Shown here in pieces: positions 17,402 to 25,985 of a DNA stretch of 59,958 nt. The first letter of the stretch is position 1. Each line of letters starts with the position of its first letter. The DNA is from Chloroflexota bacterium (GTDB taxonomy: Bacteria > Chloroflexota > UBA11872), in assembly GCA_028874315.1 (NCBI GenBank), contig JAPPKM010000129.1, forward strand, positions 1-59,958. The letters run 5' to 3'. The position numbers and the translations under genes are program-made. The notes beneath the pieces are model-generated. The model saw only the letters and a list, made by a program, of their open reading frames with translations, searched no databases and was not told the DNA's origin.

Positions 17402-20287
17402 ATGACCTTCGCCCCTTCCGTTCTCCCTGGCCTCCTGCTCCTAGCCGCCCAATTGCTCGTCCTAGCCACCTTCGGTTATGTGGTCGCCCGCGTCGCCCTT
17501 CACCAACGCCATGTCCTCCTGGCCCTCGCGCAGGGTCTGGTCATCGGGCCGGCGCTCTGGGGGCTTCTGGCCAACTTCATCCTGAAGCTCTTTCCCGGGC
17601 AGGCCGGCTCGCTCGCCAGCTGGAGCCTCACCCTCGTTCTTACCGCCGCGCTGGCCCGCCGCTCCGCGCACAGTCTCCACGTGCCAGCCCGCACGCTCGC
17701 CGGATTCAGCCTCGCCACTCTTGGCCTCTTCTGGGCTGCCTTGGCCTGTCGGCAGCTGCTGAGCATTCCGGATGAGGACATTCACCTGGCGATTTCGTCA
17801 ACAATTCGCGTCGGCCAGTTCCCACCAGTGCTTTCGTGGATTCCTGACCAACCTCTTCCATATCACTACGGCGTGGACCTGCTGATCGCGTTGTTGACCC
17901 CGCCGGCGGGGCCGGATCTTGCCTTCACGACCGAAATCCTGGGCGCCTACATCTGGACAGGCTTCGCCATGGTGATTGCCGCCGTGCTCTTGCGGCACGG
18001 CGGGAAAGGCGCACTCGTTCTGGCGCCGTTAGCTCTGACGGCCGGTGCGTGGTCGCTCATCTGGTACACGCAGCCGCCAGACATTGCCCGGGTCCTCATT
18101 CCGGCTGGGATTCCAACGGCGGGAATCCGCGCCACGCTGACCGAGGTTTACTGGCCGTCAGTTTCCTTGCCGTGGGAGTGGCCGGGCGAGGCGTCACCTC
18201 CCAACGTTTGGAAGCCGCCATTCGTCCACACGTATGCATTGGCGCTCGTTGTGTTGGAGCGGGCTGCCGACGCCGCGTCCAGGCGCCGGTGGAGCACCTG
18301 GCCGCTGGCGCTTCTCGTTGGTTTCATGGGACTCATGGCCGAGGAAGTGGCTCTGGTCGTTCTTGGCCTGTGGGTCGCTCTCGAAATTATTGCTCTCCGC
18401 CGCACGCACCGGGTACGTGCCGGGACTCGCAGGGCCTCATTTGGGGCCTCGGCTGGTCCGGTCTTGGCGGCGATCCTGCTGGCCGCGGGAGGCGGCGTTG
18501 TCACAAGCCTGTTGACTGGCGTCGAAGGAAAGGACCTTTCGCTCGGTTGGCATGCGGACGCCTGGAGCCGGCGACCGCTCGGCACCTTCGCCACCTTCCC
18601 CGGAAGCGTTGGCCTGGTGGGGCTGGGAGTCATTCCAGTAGCGCTTGCCGCCGTGCTGCTCGCCCGCCGCAACTACCTGGTCCTGGCACTCGCCGCCGCC
18701 AGCGCAGCTCTATTCCTTGCCGCGCTCGTGCTGCGGTACGAACCGGCTGGCGAAGTGACGCGGCTGGATGGGCACGCCCGAAACTTAGCGCTGCTGGCAT
18801 TGCTGGTGGGACTGGGCATTCGCCTGCGAAGCCTTCGAACGAATTGGCGACTCGCGGTCCTCGCGGCAGTGGCGGTGCTTGCCGTCTGGCCCACGATCGC
18901 TCTCCCTGCCCGCAGCATGGCCGCAGCAGTTGGTCGCGGAGTACACCTGACCAACGCCCAACCCGGCGAGCGCGAATTTGCCGAGTGGGTCATGGGACGG
19001 GCCGCGATCAAGCCCCTGCGTTCCGAGCGAATTGCGACCTACATTCGGACCCAGACGTCCATTGACGACCGGATTTTCTCTCCGCAGCCGCATGCAATGA
19101 CAGTCTCAACCGGTCGTCCAAATGCGTCGGGCTTCCCCACGCTTATCCATCTGTTTGCCGTAACTGGCGCCGAATACGAAGACGCTCTTGGCTTTCTCGA
19201 ACCAACGGCGATACAACGACTGGGCTTCACGTACCTTCATGCCTCCGAAGAGTGGGTCGAGGGCCTGCCTGACCGAGCGAAGGCGTGGTTGCGGGATCCC
19301 GACCTCTTCGAACTCCTGTTGCGTGACGAACGGGACGCTCTGTACCGAATTCTGCCAACGTTCCTGCGCCTCAATCCTCTACCGGATCGCCAGTCCTACG
19401 AGGCGCTGCGGCGCCTCGTACCGGACGGATCCACGGTAAACGTACCGACCCCAACCAGCCCGCTCACGGCAATCCGCGTTGCATCCGTGCTGCCGCACAC
19501 CCGGATCTTGGGCACGCTGGATCCGCACATTCACTACTCGCTAACCAACATCCCTACCGAACCCCTCGCCGGCCAACTTCCCGACATCGTGGTCGTCGAA
19601 CGCGACGTGTCCTTTGATATCGGTACCGTGGACTTCATCCCCATCTGGTGGAACGACGCAGCGGTGGCCTATGCCACACGCGCGGAGCTTGCGGTGGGCG
19701 TGGATGCCCCCCCACAGTCGCGACATCAGGTGACTGTCCGCCTGTCGAACGTTCGCCAGGAAGATTCCCAGATCACCTTCACCACGCACGTCACCAACCA
19801 TGCGCCTAACCAGTGGACGGGGCAGGACTGGCTGCTTGTCCGGATCGAGGCGACGTCCTGGAAGCTACCCAGCCAGTATGAGTCCGACGGATACACCCTC
19901 GTGGGCACCCGCTGGTTTGGCGGCCAGATCTCCCCGGATGTCGTCGACAGTTCAAACACGTACAGGTTCGACGCCAGCAAGAGCCAACTGGAAGTGCAAA
20001 ACCCGATCCACGGCTTTGTTGTCCCGCCGACGTCGGGAGGCGAACTGAAGCCGGGTAGCTACGTCCTGGTAGCGCGGCTAACGCGCGAATACCTGCAAGC
20101 GGCCATCATCCCGGTGCTAGAGATCGTGGTCACCGATTCCGGCCACGCGTCGCTTACGGCCTACGAAGGCGAACGCCATGTGTCCGTGAAGGCATGCCCC
20201 GAGCGGCTACGAATCGCCGCTCTCGGGGCCACGCTTTGCCGGCATCTAGAACTCCAAGCCTCGCCCCTCGCGTCGTTGCAGCCATGA
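17402..20287 (+). CDS. Large polytopic membrane protein, paralogue E of 11
   Basis: A 961-residue family member. It has Asp124 in IPDEDIH, Y154-H-Y-G157, LDGHARN, RIFS instead of RILS, TGRPNASG and WTGQDWL. The C-terminal tail is a variant: the two cysteines are 13 residues apart (CPERLRIAALGATLC) rather than nine. A run of seven C lies at 19707-19713 within the coding sequence. The start ATG at 17402 has the CTCTGAATGACC context. E and F are only 49 nt apart, so they are probably co-transcribed. Function unknown; same GT-C-like topology as its paralogues. Confidence 0.85.
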   Translation: MTFAPSVLPGLLLLAAQLLVLATFGYVVARVALHQRHVLLALAQGLVIGPALWGLLANFILKLFPGQAGSLASWSLTLVLTAALARRSAHSLHVPARTLAGFSLATLGLFWAALACRQLLSIPDEDIHLAISSTIRVGQFPPVLSWIPDQPLPYHYGVDLLIALLTPPAGPDLAFTTEILGAYIWTGFAMVIAAVLLRHGGKGALVLAPLALTAGAWSLIWYTQPPDIARVLIPAGIPTAGIRATLTEVYWPSVSLPWEWPGEASPPNVWKPPFVHTYALALVVLERAADAASRRRWSTWPLALLVGFMGLMAEEVALVVLGLWVALEIIALRRTHRVRAGTRRASFGASAGPVLAAILLAAGGGVVTSLLTGVEGKDLSLGWHADAWSRRPLGTFATFPGSVGLVGLGVIPVALAAVLLARRNYLVLALAAASAALFLAALVLRYEPAGEVTRLDGHARNLALLALLVGLGIRLRSLRTNWRLAVLAAVAVLAVWPTIALPARSMAAAVGRGVHLTNAQPGEREFAEWVMGRAAIKPLRSERIATYIRTQTSIDDRIFSPQPHAMTVSTGRPNASGFPTLIHLFAVTGAEYEDALGFLEPTAIQRLGFTYLHASEEWVEGLPDRAKAWLRDPDLFELLLRDERDALYRILPTFLRLNPLPDRQSYEALRRLVPDGSTVNVPTPTSPLTAIRVASVLPHTRILGTLDPHIHYSLTNIPTEPLAGQLPDIVVVERDVSFDIGTVDFIPIWWNDAAVAYATRAELAVGVDAPPQSRHQVTVRLSNVRQEDSQITFTTHVTNHAPNQWTGQDWLLVRIEATSWKLPSQYESDGYTLVGTRWFGGQISPDVVDSSNTYRFDASKSQLEVQNPIHGFVVPPTSGGELKPGSYVLVARLTREYLQAAIIPVLEIVVTDSGHASLTAYEGERHVSVKACPERLRIAALGATLCRHLELQASPLASLQP

Positions 20288-20336
20288 CTTCGTCCGCCTT
20301 GTCACGAGAAGTGAGACCGATGGAACCCGGCCGCGC

Positions 20337-23141
20337 ATGCTGATCGACGCCGCAGTGATTCCAGGCCTGCTGTTGCTCGCCGGCGAACTGCTCGTCCTCG
20401 CCGCCATCGGCTACATCGTCGCGCGCGTTGCGTTGCGGCAAACCGACGACCGGCTGGCACTGGCGCAGGGGCTGGTGATTGGGCTGGCGCTGTGGGGTCT
20501 GGCCGTCAACTTCCTGCTGCACGTGTTCCCAGGCATGGCCGGAGCCCTGGCGGGCTGGATTGTTGTGTTGGCCTTGGGGGTCGGTCTGGCGTGGCGCGGG
20601 CAAGCTGACCTGGGGATTCCGGCGCGCACACTCGCGGGATTCGGCCTCGCTGGCGCCGCCATCTTCTGGATTGCCCTCGCCAGCCGGCAACTGCTCATCA
20701 TCCCAGACCACATCCTGCACACCATGATTCCAGCCACCATCCGGGCGGGTGGCTGGCCGCCAACCCTTGGCTGGAATCCTGATTTGGACCTGGCCTATCA
20801 CCACGGCATCGACCTTCTCGTCGCTCTCTTGACCCCGCCGACCGGGCCCGATTTGGCGTTCACGACCGAACTTCTCGGCGCCTACGCCTGGACAGCCTTG
20901 ATTCTGCTCACGGCCGCGCTTCTCATGCGAGGTGGCTCATGGGCGGGCAAATTGGCCCTGATGCCGCTCCTTCTGGCGCCCGGCGCCTGGACGCTGGTAT
21001 TCGGGGAGCAGCCGACGCTGCTGCAGAGTCCCATTCCGACGGGCCTCCCAGAGGCTGGCGTACGCGCGGCGCTGGCCGAGGTGTATTGGCCGGCCGTCGA
21101 ACTCCCGTGGCCTACGGAGCGGCAAGGCGTCCCTCCAAACATCTGGAAGCCATCGTTCGCCCTTGCCTACGGTCTCGCGTTTGTTGCGCTCGAGCGGATC
21201 GCCGTCGAAGCCCATAGGCGTTGGCCGGCTTCGCTCACGCTCGCCGCCCTGGTGGGTTTCCTCGGCCTCCTCGACGAAACGGTCGCCCCCATTGCGCTGG
21301 GGCTCTGGATCTTGGCTGAGGGGGCCACGATACTGCGCGTTCGGCCCAAGCGAACTCAGTACCCTGCAGCCGTCTTGCGCGCGGCGGCGGGCCCGCTGCT
21401 GGCCGTTGCCATTCTGTTCGCGAGCGGCGGGGTTTTTACCGGCATCCTTACCGGGAGCTCGGGATCCGGCGAACTGACGCTGGGATGGCCCTTGGATCCA
21501 CGGGGTCGCGGTGCGGTGAGCTCGGTTACGACTTTGGACGCGGGGCTGGGGCTCCTGAGCCTTGGGTCGATAGTCGTGGCCGGAATCGCGGCCGTGATCG
21601 ATCGGCGAAACCGGCTGGTCCTATTGCTAGTGGCCGCAACAGGCGCGTTTGTGCTCGCCGCACTTGTCCTGCGATACGACATTGCCCCACACGACATTGG
21701 GCGCTTCGATGGACACGCACGCAACTTCTCGCTCCTGGCACTGCTCGTGGCGCTTAGCGTCCGACTGGCTGCCTTACGTCCGCGCTGGCGATACGCCGCG
21801 GCCGCATTTGTGCTCTTTCTTGTATCGTGGCCAACCGTCGCCGCCCCGGCTCGAAAGCTTGGCCTGGCCATAGGACACGGAGTCCAGATCGCCAACGCCA
21901 GGCCAGGGCCTAGCGAGTTTGGCGAGTTCTTCTGGTGGATGGGGCGATACCCGCTGGAACGCTTCCCGTCTGACCGAATCGCCGAATGGCTTCGTGAAAA
22001 CACCAATGTTGACGCTCGGATTCTCTCGCCTGCGCCGTATGCCCTAACCGTTGCTACTGGTCGTCCAAACGCGTCGGGATTCGCCGAGATTCTGCACACC
22101 CGTCCGTACACCGGCCCTGGCTACCTTGACGCACTCCGGTACCTGGAACCAGCGGCCTTTCGGCGGTTGGAAATCGCGTATGTCCACGCGCCCAACGACT
22201 GGGCTGTCGATCTGCCCGACCAGGCTGCGCGCTGGCTGGAGAGTCCTCAGTTCTTCGAACCTGTGATAAGGGACGACATGCAAGCGCTCTTTCGGGTGCG
22301 GCCGGCATTCCTACAACTTGATGACCAACCGGCACCTCTTGCCTTCGAGTCCCTGCGAAACGCTATTCCGGCGGAATCGACGGTCTATCTATCGCCCGCC
22401 AACGGGACGCTTGATACATTCCGTGCCGTTGCCGTGCTTCCGCATGCGCGCCTGTTGGGTTCCCCGAATCGTGCCGCGCTTCACCTGCAGGCGGAGATAC
22501 GGACCACCCCACTCCGGGGGCAATCGGCGGACTTCGTGGTCACGTCATCACGTCTGGCACCGTCAATGTTTCAGCCTGCCGCACGCCGGCCCGTATTTTG
22601 GAATCAGAACATCGCCGTTTACGCCCCGAACGGCACGACTGGGCCCGTATCCGAGGCACCACCGCGGCCATTCTCTATTCAACTCGGCGAGACCCGTGAG
22701 TCCGACGGCCGCATCGCATTCACCGCCACCCTCACCGCGCGGTCCGGCGAGGGATGGACGGGGCAGGACTGGCTGGTGGTGCCGGCGGACGACTCGCCGT
22801 GGGCTCTGCCACGCATCCGGCCAACCGATCCGGCCGTGCAATGGTTTGCCGGCCAGGCAAAGCCGAGGCCGGGGTCAATCACGCATCGATACGAGTATGA
22901 CCCACAGGCGGTGACGCTTAGCTTGCGGGATGCGCAGCCGGACACGATCCAGCTGGACTCGTCAGGCGATCGACTGGAGCCGGGCGTCTGGATCCTGGCG
23001 GTGCGGCTCCGAAGTGATTATCAACTCTCCGGCTTCATTCCAGTCGTGAAGATCGTGGTATCGCAAGCCGGCGACGTGTCCTACGAGGTCTACGAGGGCG
23101 AATTCGGGGTCAATCCCTCACCAAGACCGCCTGAACCCTAG
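20337..23141 (+). CDS. Large polytopic membrane protein, paralogue F of 11
   Basis: At 934 residues this is the last plus-strand copy. It departs from consensus at the loop motif (Y154-H-H-G157) and begins the DGHARN motif with Phe (RFDGHARN). PVFWN replaces the usual PIWWN. It ends shortly after the YEVYEGE segment and has no cysteine tail, unlike A-E. The N-terminus MLIDAAVIPGL resembles that of paralogue K on the opposite arm rather than its neighbours. The start ATG at 20337 lacks the TGAATGAC context and has only a weak GGAAC upstream. It converges on the epimerase gene with a 76-nt gap. Function unknown. Confidence 0.85.
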   Translation: MLIDAAVIPGLLLLAGELLVLAAIGYIVARVALRQTDDRLALAQGLVIGLALWGLAVNFLLHVFPGMAGALAGWIVVLALGVGLAWRGQADLGIPARTLAGFGLAGAAIFWIALASRQLLIIPDHILHTMIPATIRAGGWPPTLGWNPDLDLAYHHGIDLLVALLTPPTGPDLAFTTELLGAYAWTALILLTAALLMRGGSWAGKLALMPLLLAPGAWTLVFGEQPTLLQSPIPTGLPEAGVRAALAEVYWPAVELPWPTERQGVPPNIWKPSFALAYGLAFVALERIAVEAHRRWPASLTLAALVGFLGLLDETVAPIALGLWILAEGATILRVRPKRTQYPAAVLRAAAGPLLAVAILFASGGVFTGILTGSSGSGELTLGWPLDPRGRGAVSSVTTLDAGLGLLSLGSIVVAGIAAVIDRRNRLVLLLVAATGAFVLAALVLRYDIAPHDIGRFDGHARNFSLLALLVALSVRLAALRPRWRYAAAAFVLFLVSWPTVAAPARKLGLAIGHGVQIANARPGPSEFGEFFWWMGRYPLERFPSDRIAEWLRENTNVDARILSPAPYALTVATGRPNASGFAEILHTRPYTGPGYLDALRYLEPAAFRRLEIAYVHAPNDWAVDLPDQAARWLESPQFFEPVIRDDMQALFRVRPAFLQLDDQPAPLAFESLRNAIPAESTVYLSPANGTLDTFRAVAVLPHARLLGSPNRAALHLQAEIRTTPLRGQSADFVVTSSRLAPSMFQPAARRPVFWNQNIAVYAPNGTTGPVSEAPPRPFSIQLGETRESDGRIAFTATLTARSGEGWTGQDWLVVPADDSPWALPRIRPTDPAVQWFAGQAKPRPGSITHRYEYDPQAVTLSLRDAQPDTIQLDSSGDRLEPGVWILAVRLRSDYQLSGFIPVVKIVVSQAGDVSYEVYEGEFGVNPSPRPPEP

Positions 23142-23183
23142 CAACGAGGCGGAGCAGAAAGCCGCAGCGGACCCACTCACGCC

Positions 23184-23205
23184 GGGGCGGTTCGCCGACC
23201 GCCTC
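23184..23205. terminator. Hairpin in the convergent gap between paralogue F and the epimerase
   Basis: GGCGGT (23186-23191) pairs with ACCGCC (23198-23203) around a 6-nt loop, extendable by a G-T and a G-C pair. Its place between two convergent genes fits a bidirectional terminator, but no T-run follows on either strand. Confidence 0.4.
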
Positions 23206-23217
23206 CTGGATCGCCAC

Positions 23218-24243
23218 TCAGATCAACTGTTCACGCCAGGTGGGCGGCGCGTGCTCGCTCCCTATCTCCAGGCTGTTGGGGAGATAGGCCGGCTCGCGTG
23301 GGCCAACCTCGCGCGCCCACCGCACCATCGCCTCCACGCCCTCCCGAAGGCTCGTCGTGTTTCGCAGTCCCAGAATCTCTTCAGCTGCATCGTGCGCGCA
23401 GTAGGCGTTCTTCACCTCCAGCGGCCGAGCCGGCATCGACGTCGGCTCCAGGCCGGCCGGCCATGGATCCCCATCAAAGAAAACGTCGCGAACCACATCC
23501 GCAAGCTGGTTGATCGAGACATCCTCCGACGAGCCGACGTTGAAGATTCGCCCATTGGACCGCTCGCTCAGACCGCCGTCGACGATCGCAGGATTCACGT
23601 CGCCGATGTACGAGTACGCGCGGCGCTGTTCTCCGTCGCCGTAGATGTGAATGCCGCGGCCGCGGAGCAGCGCGTTGATGAAGATCGCGACCACGTTTCG
23701 GTACGGATCGGCCAGGTTCTGCCGCTCGCCGTAGACGTTGTGCGGTCGAACAATCGCATAGTCAAAGCCGTGCACCGCCGACAAGTGTTCGGTTGCGGCC
23801 TCCATCGATGCCTTCATGGCGGCGTAGACGTCCTCTGGCAGGCGCGGCATGGTCTCGTTAAACGGTGGTTGCTGCGCGCCGTAAACGCTCATTGAACTGA
23901 TCAGCACGACCTTCGAGAGCCCGCTGGCAATGGCCGGAACCAGCGTGTTCAGGTACCCGACCACGTTGTTGTCCATGGAGCTCAGCGGTGTGAATTGGCT
24001 GCGCCCTTCCGTGGCATCCGCCGCAAAGTGAAAGATGACCTCGGGCGCCGAGGACTCCACGAGGTCGGTCGCCGCCCCGCGGTCGGCCAGGTCGCACTCC
24101 ACGAACTCGGCGGCCGGGTTGACGTTTTCCACGTAGCCGCCGATCAGGCTGTCGGCGGCGGTGACCTCATGACCTTGGTCGAGCAGACGGTCCACGGCAT
24201 GGCTTCCCATAAAGCCGGCCGCGCCGGTTACCAGCACGCGCAT
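23218..24243 (-). CDS. NAD-dependent epimerase/dehydratase (extended SDR)
   Basis: A 341-residue extended SDR acting on nucleotide sugars, as in GalE/RmlB/WbpP-type proteins. The N-terminal Rossmann motif is GAAGFMGSH (GxxGxxG). The catalytic set is ISSMSVYG with the Ser strand, then Tyr-x-x-x-Lys in VYAAMKAS. VRPHNVYG and the C-terminal INQLADVV segment match the family. The frame is open 43 codons further upstream, but the ATG at 24241-24243 gives MRVLVTGAAG directly and is preferred. The exact sugar substrate cannot be read. It is the last gene of a long minus-strand run and lies between the two converging membrane protein arrays, so a joint role in surface glycan synthesis is plausible but inferred. 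Confidence 0.88.
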   Translation of the reverse strand: MRVLVTGAAGFMGSHAVDRLLDQGHEVTAADSLIGGYVENVNPAAEFVECDLADRGAATDLVESSAPEVIFHFAADATEGRSQFTPLSSMDNNVVGYLNTLVPAIASGLSKVVLISSMSVYGAQQPPFNETMPRLPEDVYAAMKASMEAATEHLSAVHGFDYAIVRPHNVYGERQNLADPYRNVVAIFINALLRGRGIHIYGDGEQRRAYSYIGDVNPAIVDGGLSERSNGRIFNVGSSEDVSINQLADVVRDVFFDGDPWPAGLEPTSMPARPLEVKNAYCAHDAAEEILGLRNTTSLREGVEAMVRWAREVGPREPAYLPNSLEIGSEHAPPTWREQLI

Positions 24244-24435
24244 GGGCTGCGTCAGCGCACTCCAGTCAGGATCCGCGAGTCGAACGAGGTGGCGCCGGCG
24301 ACTACCGCCGCGCCGCGCGGATTCTAGCCCAGAGCCGCGGACAACCTCTCTGCTGCAGGGGCCGTGCGGCACTCACCTGGCACTTCGCTGCACCCGCGAA
24401 CGTCGCCGCCACTGCAGCCGGCAGTCGGCCCGCGC

Positions 24436-24511
24436 TGGAGCCCAGGGTGGGACTCGAACCCACAACCTGCGGTTTACAAAACCGCTGCTCTGCCGATTGA
24501 GCCACCTGGGC
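24436..24511 (-). tRNA. tRNA-Thr (anticodon TGT)
   Basis: The minus strand gives a complete cloverleaf: acceptor GCCCAGG pairs with CCTGGGC, with discriminator T and encoded CCA (24436-24438). The D-arm is GCTCAATCGGCAGAGC. The anticodon stem GCGGT/ACCGC encloses TTTGTAA, so the anticodon is TGT (threonine, codon ACA). The T-arm has GGTTCGAGTCC. No second copy of its 3' end was noticed nearby, so there is no sign that it serves as an integration site here. Confidence 0.95.
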
Positions 24512-24594
24512 GTGCTTCGCCTCCGAGGTTACTCGGCCTAGTCCAATAGCGCCGACGGAGGCAGAGGCGAATCGGCCTGACGTGAAGCAAGCGG

Positions 24595-25149
24595 CTACGC
24601 CTGGCTGCGAATGAAGGCAATGAAGTTCTGTAGTTCCTGCTCGGAGAGGTTTGGAAACGCCGGCATCCCGCTGCCGCCTTGTCTGGCCTGTTCGCGAATG
24701 TGGGCCTCCGACAGGTCCTCAACGGTGCGATTCCTTAATTCTGGCCCGATGCCTCCGCTGAGGTCTGTGCCATGACAAGCAATGCAACCCATGGCGGTGA
24801 ATTGCCGGCGACCGGCCTCAGCAGGTCCGCTGAGCGGAACGTTCGATGTGGGGCACGGATCCTCATCGTCCACTACCGGCGAGGACGCTGTAGCGGAGTT
24901 TGCGATCAGCTCCGCCACTCGGGGCGTCGGCGACATCGCCACAGGCTCCCTGCATGGATCCGGTGCGACGTAGCGCGGCACTGGCGTGGAGCCGGGCGGC
25001 ACGGTGATCTGCGGCACCGACGGTGCAACAACAGCTTGAGCACTGGTAGCGACCGGCCGGCTCTCGCCGCAAGAGGTCAGAACGCCTCCGAGCAGCAGCA
25101 GCACCGCAAGTCCACCGGTCAATCGGCGCTTCTGGCTCTGATCAGTCAT
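24595..25149 (-). CDS. Membrane-anchored c-type cytochrome lipoprotein (copy 1)
   Basis: A 184-residue lipoprotein with one class I cytochrome c domain, an electron carrier on the outer face of the cytoplasmic membrane. MTDQSQKRRL is followed by a hydrophobic signal and the lipobox LTSC. A Pro/Ala-rich linker of about 75 residues leads to GCIACHGTDLSGGIGP, with the CxxCH haem site and His as axial ligand. The Met ligand is in GMPAFPNLSEQELQNFIAFI. The frame is open upstream, but the ATG at 25147-25149 places the signal peptide at the terminus. The gene next upstream is a close paralogue with an almost identical C-terminal haem domain. A CRP-like operator lies 32 nt before the start. The redox partner is unknown. 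Confidence 0.9.
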   Translation of the reverse strand: MTDQSQKRRLTGGLAVLLLLGGVLTSCGESRPVATSAQAVVAPSVPQITVPPGSTPVPRYVAPDPCREPVAMSPTPRVAELIANSATASSPVVDDEDPCPTSNVPLSGPAEAGRRQFTAMGCIACHGTDLSGGIGPELRNRTVEDLSEAHIREQARQGGSGMPAFPNLSEQELQNFIAFIRSQA

Positions 25150-25181
25150 GCCGATACCGCGTCGCAGGATTGTCCCGCTTG

Positions 25182-25205
25182 ACTTTGTGATCTTATTCAC
25201 AAAGT
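25182..25205. promoter_or_regulatory. CRP/FNR-family operator upstream of cytochrome copy 1
   Basis: ACTTTGTGA and TCACAAAGT form a perfect 9-bp inverted repeat around six bases. It contains the CRP consensus TGTGA-N6-TCACA exactly. Its centre lies about 44 nt upstream of the start codon. The spacer reads ATAAGA on the coding strand, so the site could overlap a -10 region (repression) or activate a promoter just downstream. Confidence 0.7.
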
Positions 25206-25327
25206 CGGATCGGCACAACTCCTTCGGGTCTAAACGTTCAAGTTAACTGTTGAACAGCGACCGGAAAACGGCGACGCCGAACACGCCGAACTGCCTTTGC
25301 GCCGACGAGAGTCAAAACCGCCCGCGG

Positions 25328-25876
25328 CTACGCCTGGCTGCGGATAAACGCGATGAAGTTTTGGAGTTCCTGCTCAGACAGGTTCGGGAACGCGGGCATC
25401 CCGGCGCCGCCTTGCATGGCCTGCGAACGAATGCGTTCCTCGGGCAAGTCATCGGGCGTTCGCCCGGCCAGCTGCGGGCCGATTCCGCCACTCAAATCGG
25501 CGCCATGACATGCGATGCAGCCCAGGGCCGTGAACTGTTGGCGTCCGGCTTCGGCAGCTCCGGTGAGCGCGACGACGGCAGCCGGAGTCGCGGCTGACTC
25601 CGCCGGTTCAGAAGTTTCAGCGACCGCCACGGCGGTTGGAATGGCCGTAACCGGCGTCACGGCCACAATCGCTTCGGCCACGCGCGGCGTCGGGGACTCC
25701 ACCGCCACCGCAGGTGTTAGATCCGGCGGCATTGTGATCTGCGCCACGACCGGTACCACAATCGGCTCCACCATGGCCACCGGTCGGCTTTCACCACAGG
25801 AGGCCAGGAGAGCGACCACAAGCAGGGTCACAGCCATCACGCCAAGCAGGCGGCGGCTCGGGCTTCGGCCGGTCAT
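25328..25876 (-). CDS. Membrane-anchored c-type cytochrome lipoprotein (copy 2)
   Basis: A 182-residue paralogue of the adjacent downstream cytochrome, with the same plan: signal peptide, lipobox LLASC followed by GESRPVA (as in copy 1), Ala/Pro/Val-rich linker, CxxCH in GCIACHGADLSGG, and a Met ligand in GMPAFPNLSEQ. The last 25 residues are essentially identical to copy 1, whereas the linkers have diverged. This suggests a tandem duplication with the haem domain under constraint. It is a periplasmic-side monohaem electron carrier. The ATG at 25876 is preceded by GAGGAG at 25888-25893. A second CRP-like operator lies upstream at the same distance as in copy 1. Confidence 0.9.
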   Translation of the reverse strand: MTGRSPSRRLLGVMAVTLLVVALLASCGESRPVAMVEPIVVPVVAQITMPPDLTPAVAVESPTPRVAEAIVAVTPVTAIPTAVAVAETSEPAESAATPAAVVALTGAAEAGRQQFTALGCIACHGADLSGGIGPQLAGRTPDDLPEERIRSQAMQGGAGMPAFPNLSEQELQNFIAFIRSQA

Positions 25877-25913
25877 GCGGTCGCGGTCTCCTCGGGCGCA
25901 CGCGCGCCGTCGG

Positions 25914-25931
25914 TTGTGATTGTATTCACAA
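25914..25931. promoter_or_regulatory. CRP/FNR-family operator upstream of cytochrome copy 2
   Basis: TTGTGA-N6-TCACAA again matches the CRP consensus TGTGA-N6-TCACA. The centre is about 46 nt upstream of the start codon, nearly the same spacing as for copy 1. On the coding strand the spacer contains TACAAT, a good -10 match, which would favour repression or promoter overlap. Confidence 0.65.
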
Positions 25932-25985
25932 AGTCCGTTCGCCGCTAGCTATCGCGGTCCGACCTGATGGACGGTTCGTGCCTGG

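Noticed and set aside
24436..24511. tRNA-Thr as an integration site for a mobile island carrying the arrays
   Set aside because: No integrase gene and no second copy of the tRNA 3' end were noticed; the arrays lie on both sides with normal core genes between them.
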